A stretch of 64,000 nt of DNA, taken from Breviolum minutum Mf 1.05b.01 (Eukaryota; Sar; Dinophyceae; Suessiales; Symbiodiniaceae). Location: assembly GCA_000507305.1 (NCBI GenBank), contig DF240780.1, positions 37,580 through 101,579 of the forward strand. The letters run 5' to 3'. The notes under the pieces were generated by a model. It was not told the DNA's origin, searched no databases, and saw nothing but the letters and a program-made list of their open reading frames with translations. The position numbers and the translations under genes are program-made. Positions 48,199 to 59,793 of the stretch are shown here, piece by piece (the stretch's first letter is position 1; every line of letters starts with the position of its first letter).

Positions 48199-48273
48199 CC
48201 GACAACGACAAGGCGCCTCCGGGGCAACAATCTCAGTGGTAAGGCTCAGAACGTCACAGGCTTTAGGCAACTC
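48199..48273 (-). CDS. Candidate exon (ELPKACDVLSLTTEIVAPEA)
   Basis: Exactly 25 codons between CCGTAG|GAGTT and TGTCGG|GTGTAT. It encodes ELPKACDVLSLTTEIVAPEA then PCRCR. The clean splice contexts and preserved phase make this one of the better right-half candidates. The family is unknown. Confidence 0.5.
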
Positions 48274-49379
48274 CTACGGAACAACACCAGGGGTTTGGAA
48301 CCACAAGCAGTGCAAACCTGTTTTTCCCGTGATGCTTCTGTCCCTTTTTATCGAAAAAAATATCATATATCATATACCAACCGTTTGGCTGCCATGTAGA
48401 AGGAATTCATCTGTACCAATCTGATTGGATTAATTTTGGGGGGATGATGGTGGAAAGAGGCTTTTTTAACTCCAAATCAAAGCGTGAAAGTCGATTTGTT
48501 TTGTCCAAATCGTCAGGTTTTGGAAAGAAAAAGCGGCTTCCACTACTCTAACCGACCGCGATGGGATCCTATGAGACTAACGCTAACGAAATAGATTTTC
48601 ACCCATGATAAAGTCCCACAATAATATGAACCAACATGCTTCATGCTTTCATGTAACTAGCTGGTGGGCTTTCCCTACCCATTTGAACAATCTTAGTTCG
48701 TCAAAAAATTGGATCATGCACCCACCCCCCATTTTTTGGTGTATGTAAACATATCCACAAAATCTCCAAGATCTCCAGGTGTCATTATATTACGAAAAAG
48801 CCAAACATTACATGTAATCATTTTCGGAAAAATCCTTCAAATTCCTTACCATACATCAAGATGCATCAAGTTTGATTCCCCCCCAGAAAATGTGGGTCCC
48901 AAACTTGATGACCCCAATGGTATTTTGCAGCTTTTGTTTTTTCTCGGATCCACCTCCAGTTGTGTTGCGAAAATTGACACTTGGATGTTCGGTCATTGGA
49001 AATTTCCTCCAAAAAAGTTTTGGGCACCTTAAGGTTCATAAGTAGATGGGCATGGCCGATACCAATTTTGGTGGGTGGAAGTTAGTAAAGGGTCAATATA
49101 AACCAATATGGGGTTTCCCTACAATAGTTGTACCCCAATATGGATGGTTTATAATGGAAAACCCTGTTAAAATGGATGATTTGGGGGTACCACCATCTAA
49201 GGAAACACCCATATGTAGGGACGGGAGCAGCCATGAAACTTTTGAATGACTGTAAGTCAATGACCCCTGACTCCCTGACCCAAAATTTCCAAAATTTCTT
49301 CTCTTAAGAAGAGATATTTTTTTTTCCAGGTCGAGAAGCTTCCAAAAAAAATAAAACATTTCCCTTGTCCTTGGCATCA

Positions 49380-49470
49380 CGTTCCGAGGCGAACACACCA
49401 GGCCTTTTTTGGGGAGAAACACCACGGTGTTTTCCCCGATCAAAGCATCGGCCAAAGGAGGAGATTGGGA
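49380..49470 (-). CDS. Candidate exon (LADALIGENTVVFLPKKG)
   Basis: A protein-like minus segment, SPPLADALIGENTVVFLPKK then GLVCSPRNVMPR, inside a longer open stretch 49093-49524 whose other parts are repeat-derived. Boundaries were not fixed. Confidence 0.35.
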
Positions 49471-49716
49471 AGAGACACAGCACAAGGACTTGATATTGAT
49501 CACAGTATATAACATCATATGCATTTAAAATACATATTATATATATATATGTTAACTTACTTATATCCACCCAAAAAAAGGAAACAAACAAAAACAGATT
49601 TCTCACATGATTGTGCATATGATAAAATACAACAAAGGTTTAAAGATCAATGATTTGTATCATAACGTGGGTTGTTTGAGCCACCAAAAGCCCGCAACAA
49701 AAAATAAGAGAGACAT

Positions 49717-49866
49717 GTCTTCACATTGTAGCTGAATATCCTCAGAATCATTATTGGATATATACCCCAAACTACACCCCTTGACTTCAAATTCAAAATC
49801 ACTGTCAAAAGGGCCTTTCAGAAAATCTGCTAACAACGAAATCTTCGCCTTAACTCTCCCGGAAAA
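49717..49866 (-). CDS. Candidate exon (ADFLKGPFDSDFEFEVKG)
   Basis: An open minus segment of about 50 codons reading KAKISLLADFLKGPFDSDFE then FEVKGCSLGYISNNDSEDIQ. Its composition is protein-like and it overlaps no MITE family. Boundaries are approximate and the family unknown. Confidence 0.4.
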
Positions 49867-50482
49867 AAATGGAAAAAATCCATCCATAGCTGTTGAGGTT
49901 TGGTGATTTATAGGTACACCCTAGAAATCTAAGAGAGATACCAAAAATGGCCATATTCAAGAATGGCCATATTTAAAAAGGCGACAATTTTGGGTATCCA
50001 TGATAGTTTTCGGGGGTGTATGTTTTGGGGGTCCAAATACTTTCTCAGGAGGTGGCCCTGGATGTCTAGGGTATTCACACTTTATCTTGATTTACCTTGG
50101 AATGCTCTCCCCTCCCAGCTGGCTTGTGCACCACCAGAATGACATGTTTCACCTGTTTAGGCGTAGGGGATCCTTAAAACTCCATTTAGCACGATTGCAT
50201 CCTGGGAGGGTCTTCGAAGCTATGTGACATTAGCTCTACGAAAACCAGTCATGTAGTCATAAAACTATTTCACCTTAACCTTCATAAATTCCAAAGTACA
50301 AGGCTGTGAGGGTTTTGACTTCCCTGATCCGAAAGTACGGAAAATATCTCAGGAAAACAACAGCAACAGCATCGAGACTCGATTTGAAACCCGATTCGAT
50401 TAACCTCAAAAAGGTTCCTGTTAAAGAAGAGACTCCCTAAGGTGTGCCAAATGAATCTTCCTCTCAACATCTGGCAGCCCAG

Positions 50483-50542
50483 AGAAAAGAAAGCAAGAAA
50501 GCAAGAAAGCAAGAAAGCAAGAAAGCAAGAAAGCAAGAAAGC

Positions 50543-50574
<32 letters not shown>

Positions 50575-50600
50575 ACAAACAAACAAACAAACAAACAAAA
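50483..50600. repeat. Compound tetranucleotide microsatellite
   Basis: (AAGC-AAGA) repeats change to pure AAGA and then to AAAC within about 118 bp, a stepwise compound array. Confidence 0.95.
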
Positions 50601-50641
50601 CCTAACCAAACAAAACCAAAACAACAAGTTCTCTCTACTTC

Positions 50642-50795
50642 CTGAGTTTCCAAACAGCCCGCTGTCCACGTAGCTGACAAGTCCACTACTTTGTACTTGT
50701 CGGGCCACGTCTAAGGCACGAAGCAAGGGCTGCTGCCAATCCAAACACGCCTGGGACAGCGGGCTCGCAGCGAGAAGCTCAACGTGGATTCCACC
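50642..50795 (-). CDS. Candidate exon, 51 codons (LDWQQPLLRALDVARQVQ)
   Basis: Runs from TCTTAG|GGTGG to AACTCAG|GAAGT (GA donor), phase 0 to 1. It encodes GGIHVELLAASPLSQACLDW, QQPLLRALDVARQVQSSGLV and a Gly/Ser-rich end. The leucine-rich helical character is compatible with an alpha-solenoid repeat (PPR-like), but no diagnostic motif is present. Confidence 0.55.
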
Positions 50796-50901
50796 CTAAG
50801 AATGGATCCTCCAAAAAAGAGGGGGTTGCAAAACCACCAGTTTTAAGATCCCATTATTCTTAGGGCATATTTCAGTAAGATCATTAAGATCATACATGGG
50901 C

Positions 50902-51053
50902 TACTTGGAGGATCATCCCGGTAAGTCGTTAACCTTGGTGATCGTTGTTGTCCCCTAAGGATCGGGTTGTGGGACCTCTTCCAAATGACCTAAATGCCTT
51001 GTAAATGGGGGTGATCCTAACCACCTACAAGTCCTGGGATGATCCTCCAAGTA
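50902..51053. mobile_element. MITE family G copy
   Basis: CTACTTGGAGGATCATCCCG ... TGGGATGATCCTCCAAGTA. Confidence 0.75.
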
Positions 51054-51248
51054 CACCCTGCAAAATGAACATTTTGAACCCCAAAGTCATGGAAGTTTGA
51101 GGTTTGGTCCAGCCGTTAATTTTCAGGGGTGGTAAGATCCAAAAAGAGATACCCCTCTGATAAACCAAGGCTTACCAGACTTGTAGGACACCTGGCGCTA
51201 CACTGAAACCTGCCCCCTTAAATCCTGATATATCTCCCTCCAAAATTC

Positions 51249-51384
51249 CTAAGGCAAAGGCGGCGTCTGAGTCATCCCCACCACGCCCAGCACCAAGGCA
51301 ACTCTCTCCGTGGGGCGTTTGATGTCCAAGCCATCAGCAGACGCAAGGCTGGTACACTCAGAATTGCGGAGGTGTTGAAACAGC
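51249..51384 (-). CDS. Candidate exon ending in a stop (DGLDIKRPTERVALVLGVVG)
   Basis: About 45 codons after CCCGAG|GCTGT, reading LFQHLRNSECTSLASADGLD then IKRPTERVALVLGVVGMTQT and PPLP before TAG. The stop may be real or lie past an unseen donor. A hydrophobic VALVLGVVG strand is visible. The family is unknown. Confidence 0.5.
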
Positions 51385-52051
51385 CTCGGGGAACAGCTTG
51401 TTTTCATAGGCCATCAATGGGACTAGTACAGATTTACCTATACATTTTGAGTGGTGTTTTACAGTAAATCTTATATAACTTATGCACCTACAGTTGGTTG
51501 ATTTTTGTAGGATAAAGTAGGTAAATATAGCATATACCCATGGATCCGTCATGGGCTTGACAAACCACTTGGAGTGAGGCAGCTTCTGAAGTGTGAAAGG
51601 TTTCAACTGGGGATGTGTTGGAATACGAATTTCCTTTGGGATGGCCTATTTTCAGGGGGCTATATTAGTTTTAGGGAATGTACATGGTTAACTTTGGGCA
51701 AGTATTTCACCCACATTTACTTTGATTTGCTCTTGTTCGGTGGTTGGAAAAATTGAAAAATATTCCCGATGGTAGAATCCGTGAAAAATCAGCTTAAACA
51801 AATCCAAGTTTATAGATTGGGCTTCATCCTGAACTTCCTAACCATTGATCTTACACGTTCCTTTTTGAATATCCTATAACCTCATCTGGTCAAATGCAAT
51901 AATATCTTCACCAACCGAGATTTTTTTCTGGATTTTTTTTGGGTCTCATTTCGCTTCCAAAAAGGCTACCTTTTGGGGGATTTTGAACCCATTTGAGGTC
52001 GCGAGTTAATCTGACCAGACGACTGTCTAGACGGGGAGTCCCAGATGAGAC

Positions 52052-52091
52052 CTTGCATGCGGATTTCCACCACAGATTGATCAATGACATC
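52052..52091 (-). CDS. Candidate micro-exon (DVIDQSVVEIRMQ)
   Basis: 40 nt between TTCCAG|GATGT and CAAG|GTCTC, encoding DVIDQSVVEIRMQ plus one base. Its size and junctions are like the proven exons of the left half. Confidence 0.45.
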
Positions 52092-53461
52092 CTGGAAGAA
52101 AAGTCACCCACAAAGAAGTATCTTCAATCTCAATCTGTCACAAAAAATTGCTTGGGCGTTTAAAAAATATATAAAAACACAAAAATAGCTTCACAACCAT
52201 GATCCTAGAAGCAAATCGATTTCGATTATGGATTTGTTGGGGTTTAGACTTTTAGTCCAGATATCATGTTGACATTCAGTCCGGTGACTAAACGGCATGG
52301 AACAAAATAAGACTTGTCAACATGCAGAGCCGATATCGCCAAAAGTCCCTCAATCCGAGCTGCTTGTTTTTTGATGGAAATGACCCATCACAATAGGCAC
52401 ATGTCAGCGCATCCATGATGGTCATTGCGTAACATGAACCCCTTTGAACCTTAACATGAAATCACTGCTTTACTGATTTTAGGAAGACAAAGTGGAGGAT
52501 TTTTTGGCCATCCCAAACTGCTAGAGGATTTGTTTCCAACCCTGTGTTTACAGCTATATATTCGTTATACTTCATTGATGTTTTTTGTTGTTCAAAGTCA
52601 CTTTCACTTGGAACGTGCTACAAATGCCTACCTTTTTGGTGAAGGTAGGCAGTTTGTATATCAGATCATAGCCTCATTGAGTTTACGGGATTCAATTGGA
52701 ACTGGTCCATTGAACGGTGTTGCCGCCATAAACTAAAAAAAGTGGAACCGACCTTTGCTGTTTCCAGAATGCTGAGTTAACTGATGGAACTTGGTGATGG
52801 AAGCTAACCCCAAGGAAACTTTGTCTACATCATGGTGTCTCCAATTCAATCTGCGTGGAAAGAACAAAGTTTTGTGAGGACACGGAAAAAAAAGGTCCAG
52901 AAAACCTCACCATTTCTTTCTAAACGGAGGTATACTCACCATCCGATGGATCCCTAGTTTAACTTAACCACTCTTAAATGGGATCCCTTTTGGTCCTCTG
53001 GATCCCATGGGCTTGAGATAGTTATCATTGCTGGAGCCAAACCGGCTGAAGCATTGGGATCTGCATGAAACTTAATAATTTGGATCTACCCCCTGGGCCC
53101 CAGGATGTATGGCAAATGAAGGTTTCGGTTGGGATTCCCTACTAAAAATGTGATTTTCCTGGTGATGCCTAGCATCCTGGGTGGGGTGTAAATCCCAAAG
53201 ACTTCATAAAGCTGAGAATATGTTGCCTAGTATTGTAGGTATACCTGAATCGTAGCTGGTAATATGGATAGTATGGGAATCATATAGGTTGTAGACTGCT
53301 TTGTAGACCTATAAACCCAACTTACTTTCTATTGACTTCTGTTATGACATCCAAGTGCTGCCTTTCAAGATCAATGTGTTTCTAGATATATTGTGCATGC
53401 ATCGGCATTCAAAGATTCATCTGTTCAGACTCTGGGGAGCATCACTTGTATGATATATGTA

Positions 53462-53562
53462 TCCCAAATGCCCCATGGGACTGGAATATTTACCTATATG
53501 CATGAAAACAATCAATTTGAACCAAATGTAGGTAGATATACCAGTCCCATGGAGCATATGGG
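53462..53562. mobile_element. MITE family B copy
   Basis: CCCAAATGCCCCATGGGACT ... AGTCCCATGGAGCATATGGG. Other B copies: 4200-4296, 7862-7952, 13464-13556, 40487-40585, 43778-43878, 51418-51555, 59659-59749, and a half copy at 46200-46262. Confidence 0.78.
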
Positions 53563-54258
53563 TATGATATAAATGTGCAAAACCCGCGACTTCACCCAAG
53601 ACTATCTTTGAAGTACAGAATTTAATCATCCACAATTGGGGGGACTACTATTTTCGTAGTCTTTGACTTCCATGGTATACAGAAAAAGAGGCCCAAACCC
53701 ATAGGATTTTTTCGAGCGGTTGGAACCTTTTTTACAGTTTTTTTCATGTAAGTATTCGTAACGATAGAAAATCTGAGGGATAAAGATAAAAGAGTTTCAC
53801 AAACAGGGTTGTAGATTTGGCCCTGAATCAAAGCCAAACCCTGGAAACCAATATTTAGATCCGTAGGTACCATCTGTGGCTTTGTTTCCGAAATTGTATA
53901 GGGGACAAATCTGCAACCTTGACAAAGACGACCAACCTGATGTAATCCCAGGGTGACCATTTTTATTTCACTATTTTTGCTGTGTAAATTTTCTGCTGGA
54001 ACCCAACAGCTTTTCAATATTTGAATGTATATGCAGTACAAGTTCTACATGTGTAAGTGTATATATATATATGTTTCGATACCGATACCTGAATCTTCCA
54101 AATATTCGAAGTGTCTGTCCCGGACGGTCGGCTTTTTTGTCTGGAAAAGGGCATACATTTTGGTTCAAAGTTGAAAATTCCCAACTATCATCCTACCACC
54201 ATTCTTGCCACGAAAGCATCAATTTCATTACGCCAAGAAAGCACGAAAGCGTCAAAAC

Positions 54259-54315
54259 CTCCGCAGCCAGCAGCCGCCCGTCGTTTTCTGTTTCAAGCAA
54301 TGGCCGAATCAAGCT
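54259..54315 (-). CDS. Candidate exon (SLIRPLLETENDGRLLAAE)
   Basis: Exactly 19 codons between GCTAG|AGCTT and GCGGAG|GTTTT. The frame stays open beyond the donor for 14 more codons (VLTLSCFLGVMKLM), so the exon could be longer. Codon use is strongly protein-like. The family is unknown. Confidence 0.5.
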
Positions 54316-55116
54316 CTAGCAACCATCCTTGAAGATTTCCACCTTGCTAAAAGGGATCCATTTTTGGGAGGTGTTGCAGAGGTGTTGCGGTGTTGCGACT
54401 TGTGACCTCCAATATTCCAGAACATTATGGGAGGTTTGTAGAATTAGATTATCTAAGGTGATCTTTTCTGTTTCACTTCTTGCTTTAAACATGGGATGAA
54501 CATACATTTGAATGCCAGGCTTGAGATAGACATGGGATGAACAAACAGTTGTGGATGATTAGAAGTCATGATTCCAAAAGCAGCGTCTAGGTGACATGAT
54601 TCATGTACTTATGGCTGTTCCGACTGTAGGTTTGAATAATGGTATATAACTTTGATTTGCATAACGAGATAAACATGGAAAAACTACCAACCTCAAGTGA
54701 TGTAGAATTTCAGAACCATCCACCGTCATCAATCCCATTCAACTCCCATTACCAACACTCTAATCAGCTCAAATGGCAGGCTGGAAAATCCCTGTGCCCA
54801 ATACACAAATGCATCTTGAAACAGTTCGTTGTCCAGCCATGTTTCCTAGAGGGTCATAGGTAGGTACCCAAGTTTTTTTTAATCATCCCTGTTGTCGCTT
54901 ATTTTGTCCCCGGATTTCAACTCCAAAAATTCATCCAACTGGGGTCGATTTTGCTGAGTCAAAACAATAGGTGTTTCTCTGTTTCTCCTCTAAAGACCAC
55001 TGAAATGCATCAGAAATACATCAGCCCCAAAATGTGTGTTTGCATGTGTATCACCAATTACACAAAAGGAAAAAAACACTCCCCAATGAAATCCGAGAAA
55101 AAAAAACATCCTCCAC

Positions 55117-55353
55117 CCTAGTCTTCCAGTCATACCTCCTCAGGTTTGGTTTTTGGATGGTTTTTTGTATGTTTTTTGGGCTCCCGTCATACCTCCGGTC
55201 CAATCCACGACTGTCTTTTTTAAGCCTAGGGCGTCCGAAATCATTTTTGTCAAATTTTCCCCCGAAACTTTTCGGTTCGGTAGTTACTTGGACCCCGAAA
55301 AACATACCCAAAAAAACACCGGTCACCTCAGCAGGTATGACTGGATGTCTAGG
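55117..55353. mobile_element. MITE family I copy, 237 bp
   Basis: CCCTAGTCTTCCAGTCATACC and TCCTCAGG at the left face CCTCAGCAGGTATGACTGGA and TGTCTAGGG at the right. An internal pair (GGTTTTTTGTATGTTTTTTGG / CCCGAAAAACATACC) extends the hairpin. Other I pieces: 29800-29900, 36030-36120, 37226-37315. Confidence 0.65.
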
Positions 55354-55419
55354 GGATTCTCCTAAGGTCTCCAATTCGTGGAAAAACAACTTCGATCCAA
55401 AGACTTCCGAAATCTGAAA

Positions 55420-55485
55420 TCTTCCCGATTTTCGAGGCAATGGACCAATCCACGTGTTGACTTGTTGCTGCATTGCTGCAGGTGC
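55420..55485 (-). CDS. Candidate exon (APAAMQQQVNTWIGPLPRKS)
   Basis: After TACCAG|GCACC the minus strand reads APAAMQQQVNTWIGPLPRKS. The 3' boundary is approximate. Confidence 0.42.
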
Positions 55486-55802
55486 CTGGTAAAGCCGAGG
55501 AGAAAAAACACTTGTCAACATTCAACACCTCAAAATTCATGAGAATGGTATCTTTACCTAGATTTGTTTGATTCTTGTACACTAGTTGGTATACTAGTTG
55601 GTGGTTGATATGCGCAAGTCAAATTGGATTCCATTTACCCAAGGTTCGGGGTGAAAAAAATATTGGAAAACACCATCTACGAATAGTATATATTTAATAC
55701 CTATATGTGTTTGATTATTGTTGGTGGATATACTATACATGGATCCTATGGGAACTGGTGTGTCTACAAAAAAAGACCAGTTGGAACAGTTTTCTGTGTA
55801 AA

Positions 55803-55965
55803 AAACAGTCAGCGCTCAACACGCTTGGTTCAAAAAAGAATGATGTTGATCGCTTCGGTAGCATCATTTACAGTAAAAACATACCAAACCGCAACTGGTT
55901 TTCAGAGGATGAGTCAACGAAGCAGCACGTTTGCAACAGTTTTGGTCCAAACAAAACAACACACC
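55803..55965 (+). CDS. Weak plus-strand candidate exon
   Basis: The plus strand is open for about 53 codons with protein-like content (SALNTLGSKKNDVDRFGSII then YSKNIPNRNWFSEDESTKQH) after AACAG. It abuts a family D' element that starts at about 55967. If real it would be the only gene on the plus strand, so it needs caution. Confidence 0.28.
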
Positions 55966-56944
55966 CGCTGAAACTAACAGCAAGTTCGCCCTTAAAAATA
56001 GTCCGAGGGCCCCAAAAGGAAAGGATCGTTTTCCAACCATCAATCTTCAGGTGCTAACGACCGCTGTTAGTTTTTCAGGAAGGGTAACTGTTTCAGTTTC
56101 AAAACAAGGTGTCTTCAAGAGGAAGGCCAAGTACAAGGCATTGCCGGTAATGTGATGTGATGCGTTGGAGGTTGAAAAAATCGGTTCGTTTTTTCATCTT
56201 CTCACCATTTCCCAACAAAGCTGTTGAGTCGTTGTGAAGGAAGGAGCACAAAAGGATGTCCCTTCCGGAAGTTAGGATCAAAGGTTAGGAAGGAGCACTT
56301 AAAACCCCAAGGAATATCCCACCGAAAAAAGTAGGTGAAATAACCCATTGATCCTAACCATTGATCCTAACTTCCTGGGACATCCTAGCATGTGATTCTC
56401 TTTTTCGAACTGTTTGAGCCTCATCATGTTTTTTTAATGAAGGTATCTAGCCCCCAATCTAGCGAATGATTTTTGACATAGCTTTTTGACCATTCATTGG
56501 ACACAGGCACACAAAATCTTGAGCCATTTAGATTTGGTACTGCTATTCAACTGCGTTGCCTCAAACTAGTGGATAGACCCCCGGAGAACTATCGGCTGGA
56601 ACCTACAAAATGCACGCCGTAATTGGAAAAGGAACAAGATCAACCAGAATCAACCAATCACCAATTTTTTGCGGAGGTTCCAGGTTAGTAGTTGTATCAG
56701 AGAACATCTGCTGCAAAAATCCTTTGGAACATAAGCATGCAGTCATTTTGGACCGCTTCCGTGATTATGGGAGAAAGAGTATATGTTTATCCAAAGGGAT
56801 AGCATCTGAATCTCAAAATATCAACTCGATCCATACAGGTAAACTAACAAATGGACCGGAAACACGAGCTTTTCAAAACTTATAAATGATGATGTTCTGT
56901 TGCCAATGTTAGCGTACCAAAGTGTAGGTTGAGGTAAATTAACC

Positions 56945-56992
56945 AACTAAACTAAACTAAAACTAAACTATATAAACTAAACTAAACTAGAG
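56945..56992. repeat. (AAACT)n short tandem repeat
   Basis: Irregular AAACTAAACTAAACT array of about 48 bp. Confidence 0.8.
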
Positions 56993-57193
56993 TGTAAATT
57001 CAACTCAACTACTTCCACTTCAACAACGACTTCTAGCAAAACACACTAAGGGTACTCCCCCCCCAATGCCACCCAAGAAATAGCCGGCCTTGTTTAGGGC
57101 TTATTAACAATCCTTCACAATCCCCTAACAAAGCCGGCTATTTCTTAGGGGAAACGTGAGTGAGTGGCCCTTAGAATCCCATGATCTTACTAC

Positions 57194-57273
57194 CCCGGAC
57201 CAGACGCCTCTCGCAACATCTGTCGCAGCATCTGCAATTCTTCCAGGCCATCCAAACGACTTGGTCGTTGTGC
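57194..57273 (-). CDS. Candidate exon (LDGLEELQMLRQMLREASGP)
   Basis: 80 nt between GTCGAG|GCACA and CCGGG|GTAGT, phase 0 to 2. It encodes AQRPSRLDGLEELQMLRQML then REASGPG, a leucine-rich helix that could form a coiled coil. Confidence 0.5.
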
Positions 57274-57947
57274 CTCGACAAATTGGATGGACAAAATATA
57301 ATATTTTTTATGCAAATATATACATATATATATATAGCATATATAATATATGTATTTGAGGGATAACCCAACTAGTAATTATATAGATATCATAGAACGT
57401 ATACTTTGATGAGTTTTTAGAATGATTTGGTTGTGTATATAGCCCGTTTTTTTGTGATTTAGTTTTGGGTTGATTTCAAGACCAACAAATAATAGCAGTT
57501 TTTTATCCAACTGGATTTTTATTTGCCAGTTGTTAGGGTCGAAATGAAAACTTAACATGGCGATGTAAACGCCATGGGAACCTGGCCCGACTGACAATTT
57601 CTAGTTTTGTGGGGTCAGCCATATAGAATAACCCCCGAAGATTAACGGCTGAAACATAATTCCATGGATGTTCGGTTCAGATCATGTTCCTTTCTAAATG
57701 GGCGATGGCTGTAAGTTCCAGCCGTTAATCTTCCAGGGTGTATATGAATAAAATTAGATCAGTATACCCCAAGTTCTAGGCTTTGTGTTGGTTCTAATCA
57801 GTATGAGCCAAAGGACACATGAAATGAGAGTTTCAGAAATCTGAGCCTAATAGTCACCCAGTAAATAATACACATATACATACTGATTTACGGCAGAATC
57901 GGGCGAAAGTACCAGGCATTGGCTTTTTCATACAGCTACCTATCATC

Positions 57948-58054
57948 ATACATTGATGGAAGATATCCTGCACCACCTGGGATGTACAAAACCTTTTAAA
58001 TAATGGAATAAACTACCAACCTCAACTGGTGCAGGATTCTTTCAATCAACAGTA
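57948..58054. mobile_element. MITE family F copy
   Basis: TACATTGATGGAAGATATC ... GATTCTTTCAATCAACAGTA. A fourth copy at 27299-27395 keeps only the left arm and centre. Confidence 0.78.
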
Positions 58055-58201
58055 TGTAATCCCCAACAGAAAGTTATATATTGGATAATGATTGTTTGGT
58101 TGATAGAAAGGGATGTTTTTGTAGGTTGAGATAAATTGATGTTTATTGGTTGATTTGGTCGATAGAAATTGATGTTTCTGAAAATAATATACACCTGGCA
58201 A

Positions 58202-58286
58202 GTCTTTGTGCCTTCTTGGGATGGTTAAGTGACCATTTCAGGGGTTAAGTGACCTCCAACCAGGGGATCAAAAGGTCACTTTGAAT
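58202..58286. mobile_element. J element copy between 10-bp direct repeats
   Basis: GGGATGGTTAAGTGACC ... CAAAAGGTCACTTTGAAT, bounded by CACCTGGCAA at 58192-58201 and 58287-58296. On the minus strand each repeat reads TTGCCAG|GTG, a combined splice acceptor and donor context. Confidence 0.7.
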
Positions 58287-58289
58287 CAC

Positions 58290-58357
58290 CTGGCAAATGT
58301 TGCACTGATAAGCTTTCCCAGCTTTCCATGGGTCAAATGTTCCAAACTTTCGACCTG
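58290..58357 (-). CDS. Candidate exon (FGTFDPWKAGKAYQCNICQ)
   Basis: Reads RKFGTFDPWKAGKAYQCNIC then Q, with donor TGCCAG|GTGATT. The donor lies in the terminus of a J element and inside a 10-bp direct repeat (see findings). The CxxC in CNIC could be half of a zinc site, but no partner is visible. Confidence 0.5.
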
Positions 58358-58696
58358 CAGGACCTGCTTTTTCATCCAGTTGTCTTCTCCTAGCAGTTTA
58401 TATAATTTTTTGAAACATGAGATCAATTACATCGTAGTGAAAGTAGATGGCACAACCCCCAAAAGGTGGATTAGTAAGGGACCATGATAGACCAATACAT
58501 TGGGGTTGCGCCATCTACTTTCAAGGTGGTGTAAATTGAAGCAACTCAAAAAAAAAAATCAAGACATTTCAAGAAACTCTCCCCGTTCAAACCCCCCGAA
58601 ACCCCCCCCAAAAAAGATTGTTACAGTATCTCCAACCCACTGGATCCTTTAACTGTTCAGTAGCCATCCATCCCATCATCCCGACAACCGAGGGAC

Positions 58697-58750
58697 CTGG
58701 AAGTCCACGATTTTTTGATCCACCTCCAAACCTTCAAGATCATCACTTCC
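58697..58750 (-). CDS. Candidate exon (GSDDLEGLEVDQKIVDFQ)
   Basis: Exactly 18 codons between CTTCAG|GGAAG and TTCCAG|GTCCC. It encodes the acidic segment GSDDLEGLEVDQKIVDFQ. The family is unknown. Confidence 0.48.
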
Positions 58751-59486
58751 CTGAAGACAACCGCGAGAAAAATTCAGATGTCGATTCTGGGGTTCTTTAG
58801 CTCCCCTTAGTTCCTTAGCTCCCCAAATACCACAGTGTAGTTGGGGGATTTGCGAACTGCCAACAAAAATGCACATTCCTTTTTGGTGAAGGTAGGCAGT
58901 TTGTATTATAGATCGTTGCCATTTTTTGATTTGTATAAGATGCTTGGGAAAAAAAAAACGCAAACACAATATTCTCCCAAATGGTGGTTGAATGATTATG
59001 AATCCCGTGGTTAAATCTCTAAAAAAAATCACCAACTAAACAAATCCAAGAGAGATGTGGGGCCCTGGGACATTTTTTGGAGGGGGCACATGCAGTTTTT
59101 AGTTTACCCTTTTCGCCGAAGGAGTGGTGTGGTGAAGGTGAGTGGCTCCCCAAAAAATTCACATGAAAACTGAAGTCATCACCCCAAAAATGAAAAGGAA
59201 CATCATCTTCCAAATGTTCCATGTTCCCTAAGGATCATTGGACCCTCAAAACTGGCTATTTTGAGGACCCTAACCCTGCTGTACAGGTTCAAACCCTTCC
59301 ATTACAGGGTCCAAGATCCTTAGGGTTTGAAAAAAAAACGATGTTTTTTTTCCAAGAAGGTGGGCCTTTTTGCTAGACCCCAAAACCCCAAAAAACACCT
59401 TGTTCGGCCTTGTTCGGACTCCGGAAGGTGTTGTGGGAGGCTAAGTAAAACTATGGTAAATGAAAGATAAAGATTCACCAATCTTC

Positions 59487-59583
59487 TAGGTGGTGGTTTC
59501 AACCCATTTGAAAAACATTAGTCAAAATGGGAATCTTCCCCAAATAGGGATGAAAATAAAAAATCTTGGAAACCACCACCTAG
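59487..59583. mobile_element. MITE family A copy with TCTTC target duplication
   Basis: TAGGTGGTGGTTT ... AAACCACCACCTAG, 97 bp, nearly identical inside to the copy at 35043. It is flanked by TCTTC on both sides. Confidence 0.82.
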
Positions 59584-59793
59584 TCTTCCAAATTTTGCTC
59601 CTCTTCCAATCGGCTTCATGTCAATTTGTTTTCAAGGCAACCAATGTCAGAGTTGCCCATGCCATCCATGTATGGTGTATTTATCTATATGTGCCATTAA
59701 AAAATCCACCAAATGTAGGCAAATATACCATAGACGGATGCTATGGGTTGTGCCCCTCCCCACACGTTTAACCCGACTTGGCACCTCGGAATC

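Noticed and set aside
53622..54041. 139-codon minus open frame
   Set aside because: Long for this window, but composition is AT-driven and I could find neither a motif nor convincing splice ends. It remains possible, but is not supported enough to list.
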